Assembly (NCBI RefSeq): GCF_000196015.1
Contig: NC_007973.1
Coordinates: forward strand, 3,658,001 to 3,722,000
Reading direction: 5' to 3'
Source of the DNA: Cupriavidus metallidurans CH34
GTDB lineage: Bacteria; Pseudomonadota; Gammaproteobacteria; Burkholderiales; Burkholderiaceae
Length of the DNA: 64,000 bases
The position numbers and the translations under genes are program-made. The notes under the pieces are model-generated. The model saw only the letters and a list, made by a program, of their open reading frames with translations. It was not told the origin of the DNA and did no database searches. Below, piece by piece: positions 59,368 through 64,000 of the stretch (within the stretch, counting starts at the first letter, position 1; every line of letters begins with the position of its first letter).

Positions 59368-60624
59368 TTATTGGGGGCGATGGAAGTGCTCGACGAAATC
59401 GGCGAACACACGCGCGGCCGTCTGGGCGTCTTCCGACGTCATGGTTTCGGTGGGGTGATGGCTGATGCCGCCGTTGCCGCAGCGAACGAACAGCATGGCC
59501 ACATCGGCGATGGCGGCAATGGCCATGGCGTCATGGCCCGCGCCGGAGGGCAGGTGATGCACGGGCACGCCCTGGCGCTCTACTGCCGCGGCCCATTGGG
59601 ACTGCAGCCACGGCGCGCACGGAACGCTGGCGGCTTCGTGCGTCTTGCGGATCTGCGAGCGGACGTTGCGGCGCGCGCAAACACGTTCGATTTCGGCCAG
59701 CACGTCGTTGACGGCGGCCTCGCGCTCGGCGTCATCGCCAGCGCGGATATCGATGGAAAACACCGCGCGGCCCGGAACCACATTGGTGGCGCCGTTCGGC
59801 ACATTGAACTGGCCGACCGTGCCGACCAGGCCCGGCTTGCCGCCGCAGCGCTTCTCGATGAAGAGGCCGATCTCCGCGCCGGCCATCGCGGCGTCGCGGC
59901 GCATGTCCATCGGCACCGTGCCGGCGTGGCCGGCCAGGCCTTCCAGCTCGACGATGAAGCGCGTGGCGCCAGAGATGGCGGTAACCACTCCCACGGGCAG
60001 GCCTTCGTTCAGCAGCACCGGACCTTGCTCGATGTGAACCTCGATGAAGGCCAGCACCTGGCTGCGATCGTGCTTCGCGGCGGGCAGTTGCCCGGCATCG
60101 AACCCGGCCGCGCGCATCACTTCGCGCATGGTCTTGCCCGAGTCATCGACGTTGTCGAGCACATTGGTATCGAACGTGCCCGCGATGGCGCGGCTGCCCA
60201 GCAGCGTGGCCTTGAAGCGCACGCCCTCTTCCTCGGCAAACCCGACCACTTCGAGCGCGAACGGAAAGCGCTTGCCCTGGCGGTTCCACTCGGCCACACA
60301 GGCGATCGGCAGGATCACGCCGAGGTTGCCGTCGTAGCGACCCGCGTCGCGCACGGTGTCGAAGTGGGAACCCGTCAGCAGCGCCGGGGCGTTTGGCGTG
60401 GTGCCTTCATAGCGGCCGATCACGTTGCCGGCGGCATCGCGGCGCACGGTCATGCCCGCAGCTTCCATCCATTCGGTCAGCAGCGCGGCGGCGCCGTGAT
60501 GGGCCTCGGTCAGATAGGTGCGGGTAAGGATGCCGGGCTGATCGGTATGAACGGCCAGGGCGTCGGCCCAGGTCATGATGCGCGTGCCGGTTTCAGCGGA
60601 CAACGGCGTAGGGGTTGCTGCCAT
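59368..60624 (-). CDS. M20-family amidohydrolase (allantoate/N-carbamoyl-amino-acid type)
   Basis: A 418-residue enzyme of the hydantoinase/carbamoylase (HyuC/AllC) subfamily. ALLTGSHFDTVRDAGRYDGNLGVI holds the first zinc His and bridging Asp, FAEEEGVRFKATLLGSRAIAG the Glu pair, FIEVHIEQGPVL the next His, and SGAGHDAMAIAAIADVAMLFV a late loop of the family. It cleaves carbamoyl or ureido groups. It is the first gene of the minus-strand pair, divergent from the symporter. Confidence 0.9.
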   Translation of the reverse strand: MAATPTPLSAETGTRIMTWADALAVHTDQPGILTRTYLTEAHHGAAALLTEWMEAAGMTVRRDAAGNVIGRYEGTTPNAPALLTGSHFDTVRDAGRYDGNLGVILPIACVAEWNRQGKRFPFALEVVGFAEEEGVRFKATLLGSRAIAGTFDTNVLDNVDDSGKTMREVMRAAGFDAGQLPAAKHDRSQVLAFIEVHIEQGPVLLNEGLPVGVVTAISGATRFIVELEGLAGHAGTVPMDMRRDAAMAGAEIGLFIEKRCGGKPGLVGTVGQFNVPNGATNVVPGRAVFSIDIRAGDDAEREAAVNDVLAEIERVCARRNVRSQIRKTHEAASVPCAPWLQSQWAAAVERQGVPVHHLPSGAGHDAMAIAAIADVAMLFVRCGNGGISHHPTETMTSEDAQTAARVFADFVEHFHRPQ

Positions 60625-61030
60625 GTGTGTGTCTCTCCTGCTGGTGGTGCGTGAGCTCGGTCGAGGAAATCCTGGCGGGAGGGCCAGTCAAGGCAGGCGC
60701 CCGGTGCCGTAGCTCTATTCTGTGCGATTCATGTTAGCACAGTGAATTCAAAAATTGCATACAAAAATGATATGCACTATATTGGCCTCCACGCACCAAC
60801 AATCCGCTGCGGACAATCCGGTCCGGACAAGTGGATTGCGTGGATTCCGCCTCAACAGGGGGGCTTTCCGCGCGGGATATGGCTCTCGGGCCGATTTCCC
60901 GTGGTGATGCCAGGCCCGCCGCGCATCCGCCCTCCCGCGCCATGTGACGGCAGGTAGTCCTGAATCAGATCAGGGCCGGCCAGCGACGCAAAGACGTCTC
61001 ATCTGGACCGCGCCCGGCACGGAGACAACA
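60625..61030. promoter_or_regulatory. Divergent control region with promoter and operator
   Basis: A 406-base gap. On the plus strand TTGCAT (60755-60760), 17 bases and TATATT (60778-60783) form a sigma-70 promoter. The dyad TGCATA-n9-TATGCA (60756-60776) lies between and over its -35 and -10, a good place for a repressor; the GntR protein encoded at 62487 is the obvious candidate. Transcription from here would leave a leader of about 240 bases before the symporter gene. On the minus strand only a weak extended -10 (TGCTAACAT) was seen. Confidence 0.6.
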
Positions 61031-62434
61031 ATGCAGCAAGCCGTACCCTCGCAGCGCGCCGCTGGTGCACGCCTGCACACCCGATTCACCCGCTCCCTGT
61101 TCGGTCAGGTGCTGATCGCGCTGGTGATCGGCACCCTGCTCGGGCTGTTTTTCCCCGAGTTCGCCGCCAAGCTCAAGCCGCTGGGCGATGCCTTCATCAA
61201 GCTGATCAAGATGCTGATCGGCCCCATCGTGTTCTGCGTGGTCGTGGCGGGCATCTGCGGCGCCGGGGAGCTGAAGAAGGTCGGGCGCGTCGGCATCAAG
61301 GCCGTGGTCTATTTCGAGGTGGTCACGACCATCGCGCTGGCGCTGGGCGTGGTGCTGGCCTACGTGTTCCATCCGGGCACCGGCATGAACGTGAATCCGC
61401 GTTCGCTGGATATCTCAGCCATGTCGGCCTACATCGAATCCGCCGACAAGGTGAAGAGCGCGGGCATGGTCGATTTCCTGCTCAAGCTGATTCCGAACAC
61501 GATCATGGGCGCATTCTCCAGTGGAGACGTGCTGCAGGTGCTGCTGGTCTCAATCCTGTTCGGCTGCGCGCTGTCCGTCGTGGGCGAATCCGGCCGGCCG
61601 CTGGTCAAGCTGATCGACACGTTCTCGCACACGCTGTTCAAGATGATGGGCTTCATCATCAAGCTGGCGCCGCTGGGCGTGCTGGGCGCGGTGGCGTTCA
61701 CCGTGGGCAAGTACGGCATCGGCTCGCTCAAGCAGCTCGGGTTCCTGGTGATCCTGTTCTACGGCGCGGTGGTGATCTTCGTGGTCGGCGTGCTGGGGCT
61801 GATCATGCGGCTGTGCGGCTTCTCGGTGCTGAAGCTGATTCGTTACCTGCGTGCCGAATTGCTGGTGGTGCTCGGCACAGCGTCGTCCGACAGCGTGCTG
61901 CCGCAGGTGATGAAGAAGCTCGAGTACATGGGCATCCGCAAGTCGGTGGTCGGCCTGGTGATTCCCACCGGCTACTCATTCAACCTCGATGCATTCTCGA
62001 TCTACCTGACGCTTGCCGCGGTGTTCATCGCGCAGGCCACCAACACGCCGCTGGCGCTGGGCGACCTGCTCGGCATCCTGGCCGTGGCACTGGTCACGTC
62101 GAAGGGCGCGCATGGCATTCCCGGTTCGGCGATCGTGATCCTGGCCGCGACACTCTCCGCCCATCCGGCGATCCCCGCCATCGGCCTGGTGCTGGTGCTG
62201 TCGGTGGATTGGTTCATCGGTATCGCCCGCGCGGTGGGCAACCTGATTGGCAACTGCGTAGCCACGGTAGTGGTGGCCGCCTGGGAGCACGACATCGACC
62301 GCGAACGGGCCCACGGCGTGCTCAATGGCACGATCCCGGCAGGTGAGCTGGAGGAAGGGCTGATGGTGCACGATCATGGCTCCGGGGAAGTCCCGGTACC
62401 GGCACCGCTGCCGGGGGTGGCCTCGGGGCGCTAG
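61031..62434 (+). CDS. Dicarboxylate:cation symporter (DctA/SDF family)
   Basis: A 467-residue transporter of the sodium/dicarboxylate symporter family. RSLFGQVLIALVIGTLLGLFFPEFAAKLKPLGDAFIKLIKMLIGPIVFCVV is the N-terminus; the serine-rich loop is AELLVVLGTASSDSVLPQVMKKLE, with VIPTGYSFNLDAFSIYLTLAAVFIAQATN and SKGAHGIPGSAIVILAATLSAHP. It takes up C4 dicarboxylates or amino acids. ATG 61031 has GGAG 7 bases upstream; the frame is open 29 codons further. It is probably regulated with the M20 genes. Confidence 0.92.
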   Translation: MQQAVPSQRAAGARLHTRFTRSLFGQVLIALVIGTLLGLFFPEFAAKLKPLGDAFIKLIKMLIGPIVFCVVVAGICGAGELKKVGRVGIKAVVYFEVVTTIALALGVVLAYVFHPGTGMNVNPRSLDISAMSAYIESADKVKSAGMVDFLLKLIPNTIMGAFSSGDVLQVLLVSILFGCALSVVGESGRPLVKLIDTFSHTLFKMMGFIIKLAPLGVLGAVAFTVGKYGIGSLKQLGFLVILFYGAVVIFVVGVLGLIMRLCGFSVLKLIRYLRAELLVVLGTASSDSVLPQVMKKLEYMGIRKSVVGLVIPTGYSFNLDAFSIYLTLAAVFIAQATNTPLALGDLLGILAVALVTSKGAHGIPGSAIVILAATLSAHPAIPAIGLVLVLSVDWFIGIARAVGNLIGNCVATVVVAAWEHDIDRERAHGVLNGTIPAGELEEGLMVHDHGSGEVPVPAPLPGVASGR

Positions 62435-62486
62435 AATCACGCACATCCCACTCACCGCGCTGGCCTGCCAGGCGACGCGCGACACC

Positions 62487-63179
62487 ATGCCCGAGCATAT
62501 CGATCCAGACATGACCGCCGAGGCGATTGCCGACGATATCGTCGCCGCCATCGTCTCGCACCGCCTGCCGCCCGGCACCAAGCTGCGCGAGGAGGCGCTG
62601 GCCAGCGTCTATCGCGTCAGCCGCACCAAGGTTCGCGCCGCGTTGCTGATGCTGTCCAAGGACAAGGTCATCCAGATCGTGCCGGACAAGGGCGCGTTCG
62701 TGGCCAAGCCCAGCGCGGAAGAAGCACGCGAGGTGTTCACGGTGCGGCGCATCCTGGAGGCGGCACTGGCGCGCGAGTTCGTCGCCAAGGCCACGCCTGC
62801 AGACTACAAGCGCATCGAGAAACACCTGACCGCCGAACGCAAGTCGCTGGGCGGCAATGATGCCCAGACGCGTACCCGGCTGCTGGGCGATTTCCATATC
62901 GTGCTGGCCGAGGTGGTGGGCAACAGCGTGATGACCGGCATCATGCGCGAACTGTCGATGCGCAGCGCCGTGATCACGATGCTCTACCAGAGCCGCCGCG
63001 ATGCGACGTGTTCATCGGACGAGCACCGCGCCTTTATCGACGCCGCGCGCGCGGGCGATGCCGAACTTGCCGTGAAGCTGATGGTCGAGCATCTGGCGCA
63101 TGTGGAGGCCGCTCTGCACTTTGAGGAAGTACCGGCGGCGGCACGTGGCAAGGACCTGGTGGCCGCGTTGCTGGCCTGA
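62487..63179 (+). CDS. GntR-family (FCD domain) regulator
   Basis: A 230-residue GntR protein. The N-terminal winged helix is AIADDIVAAIVSHRLPPGTKLREEALASVYRVSRTKVRAALLMLSKDKVIQIVPDKGAFVAKPSAEEAREVF; the all-helical FCD effector domain has metal-type residues (LLGDFHIVLAEVVGNSVM, SSDEHRAFIDAARAGDAELAVKLMVEHLAHVEAAL). It lies 52 bases after the symporter gene and probably binds the operator at 60756. The start MPEHIDPDMTAE was chosen over the long upstream frame. Confidence 0.88.
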   Translation: MPEHIDPDMTAEAIADDIVAAIVSHRLPPGTKLREEALASVYRVSRTKVRAALLMLSKDKVIQIVPDKGAFVAKPSAEEAREVFTVRRILEAALAREFVAKATPADYKRIEKHLTAERKSLGGNDAQTRTRLLGDFHIVLAEVVGNSVMTGIMRELSMRSAVITMLYQSRRDATCSSDEHRAFIDAARAGDAELAVKLMVEHLAHVEAALHFEEVPAAARGKDLVAALLA

Positions 63180-63309
63180 CGTTCGGAGCGAATGCGATAG
63201 GCTTGATCGGAGTCAAGGACGAAGAAGCGGGAGAGGCGCAATATTCACCTCGCCATGGAGTTGCGGGGGCGCACTTCATGAGCTCTCCCCGTCCTTCGCA
63301 AGAGGGACC

Positions 63310-63345
63310 GCCCGCAGACCGCAATGGCTGCGGGCTTTTTCTTTT
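63310..63345 (+). terminator. Intrinsic terminator
   Basis: GCCCGCAG (63310-63317) and CTGCGGGC (63328-63335) form a stem over a 10-base loop, followed by TTTTTCTTTT. It lies 130 bases after the GntR gene and 66 bases beyond the end of the convergent LysR gene. The rest of 63180-63411 holds nothing I can support. Confidence 0.85.
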
Positions 63346-63411
63346 GGGGGTTCGGTTTTTGCGGATCTGGTTCCGCGCTGACGGCGCCATAGCACCAACG
63401 CTTCAAACCCC

Positions 63412-64000
63412 TCAGACCCTGCCGCTCCAATACCCCGGCTTTGCAAACGCCTGTTTCAAGTGCTCGATGAAGAAGCGGATCTTGGCCGGCACCGGCCGCT
63501 GCTGCGGGTACACCGCGAGGATGTCGTAATCCGGCAGCGCGTACTCGTCGAGTACCGTGATCAGCTCCCCACTTTCCAGTTGCGGCAGGATCTCCCACGT
63601 CGAACGCCAGCCCAGTCCCAGGCTCTCGCCAGTCCAGCGATGCAATAGCTCGCCGTCGTTGCAGTCGAGATTGCCGTTCACGCGCACCGTCACGGTCTTA
63701 CCGTTTTGCTGGAAGTACCAGCCACGCTGCTGCCCGCCTTGCAGGTTGAACGCGAGGCAGTTGTGCTTCTCCAGATCCTCGAGCGTGTGCGGCACGCCGT
63801 GCCTGGCAAAGTACGCGGGCGTGCCGCATACCACGCGCTTATTGGTCGCCAGCTTGATCGCCACGAAGTTCGGGTCGATCGCGCCCCCGATGCGGATGCC
63901 GACGTCATAGCCCTCGCGCACCAGATCCACCACGCGGTCGGTCAGGTTGAATGAAATCTGCACCTCGGGATTGGCGGCGAGAAAGGCCGGCGCGTGCGGC
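63412..64000 (-). CDS. LysR-family regulator, C-terminal part
   Basis: The last 196 codons of a LysR gene whose start lies beyond the right edge. The visible effector domain reads ANPEVQISFNLTDRVVDLVREGYDVGIRIGGAIDPNFVAIKLATNKRVVCGTPAYFARHGVPHTLEDLEKHNCL and ends WEILPQLESGELITVLDEYALPDYDILAVYPQQRPVPAKIRFFIEHLKQAFAKPGYW. This is the CrgA/PecT group, with substrate-domain features common to regulators of quinone or aromatic-compound genes. Its target is outside the window. Confidence 0.9.
   Translation of the reverse strand, partial: PHAPAFLAANPEVQISFNLTDRVVDLVREGYDVGIRIGGAIDPNFVAIKLATNKRVVCGTPAYFARHGVPHTLEDLEKHNCLAFNLQGGQQRGWYFQQNGKTVTVRVNGNLDCNDGELLHRWTGESLGLGWRSTWEILPQLESGELITVLDEYALPDYDILAVYPQQRPVPAKIRFFIEHLKQAFAKPGYWSGRV

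Noticed and set aside
60790..61030. Riboswitch in the symporter leader
   Set aside because: The leader is long and has some short GC-rich pairings, but no conserved aptamer pattern was recognised.

Overview
The window is GC-rich, densely coded bacterial chromosome. The protein set points to a betaproteobacterium of the order Burkholderiales, most like Cupriavidus or Ralstonia: an 11-gene type II secretion run, hopanoid genes hpnIJKL, a periplasmic Sox cluster, several Bug-type (tripartite tricarboxylate) binding proteins, and a fused indolepyruvate:ferredoxin oxidoreductase. The genus is inferred from family resemblance; no rRNA gene is present to settle it.

Layout. 1-953: nitric oxide defence, with the 5' part of flavohaemoglobin hmp behind its regulator nsrR; two dyads with the same geometry look like NsrR sites. 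1107-12515: gspG-H-I-J-K-L-M-N-D-E-F in one direction, mostly overlapping or nearly touching; gspC and gspO are not here. 12650-26215: a NYN-LOTUS RNA-biology protein, the large indolepyruvate oxidoreductase, an acetyltransferase, a VOC protein, three MFS transporters, a LigB-type dioxygenase, DNA glycosylase tag and a LysE exporter. A repeat-rich, partly AT-rich gap (25223-25585) lies between tag and lysE. 26207-31889: a cation diffusion facilitator and the hopanoid side-chain genes hpnIJKL.

31918-39607: an acyl-CoA catabolic operon on the minus strand (Bug protein, CaiB-type CoA-transferase, enoyl-CoA hydratase, a double-length acyl-CoA dehydrogenase, second Bug protein), with a divergent LysR regulator. 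39665-39815: tRNA-Ala(CGC) with its own promoter and terminator. 39844-48675: sulfur oxidation genes, read from high to low coordinate as cytochrome c, soxY, soxZ, a dsrE-like gene, soxA, soxX, a thioredoxin and soxB. Flavocytochrome c sulfide dehydrogenase genes (fccA, fccB) lie on the far side of an EamA transporter. soxCD are absent from the window.

48681-54540: housekeeping genes matching the E. coli yraL-yraN-diaA-yraP neighbourhood (dolP-like lipoprotein, SIS protein, yraN, rsmI), then rlpA, an MBL hydrolase, a DnaQ-fold exonuclease and a small membrane protein. A cluster of DnaA-box-like 9-mers sits between the dolP-like and SIS genes. 54632-57976: stress and detoxification genes (ArsC-family reductase, two GNATs, azoreductase, AhpD-like protein, MarR regulator with a clear operator). 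58055-63179: two M20 amidohydrolases divergent from a dicarboxylate symporter and a GntR regulator, with a promoter/operator between them. The window ends inside a LysR gene.

No insertion sequence, prophage, CRISPR array or rRNA was seen. The best candidates for undescribed biology are the non-coding repeat region at 25223-25585, the DnaA-box cluster at 49589-49653, the NYN-LOTUS protein with a histone-H1-like tail, and the LysR-linked acyl-CoA operon with its fused dehydrogenase.
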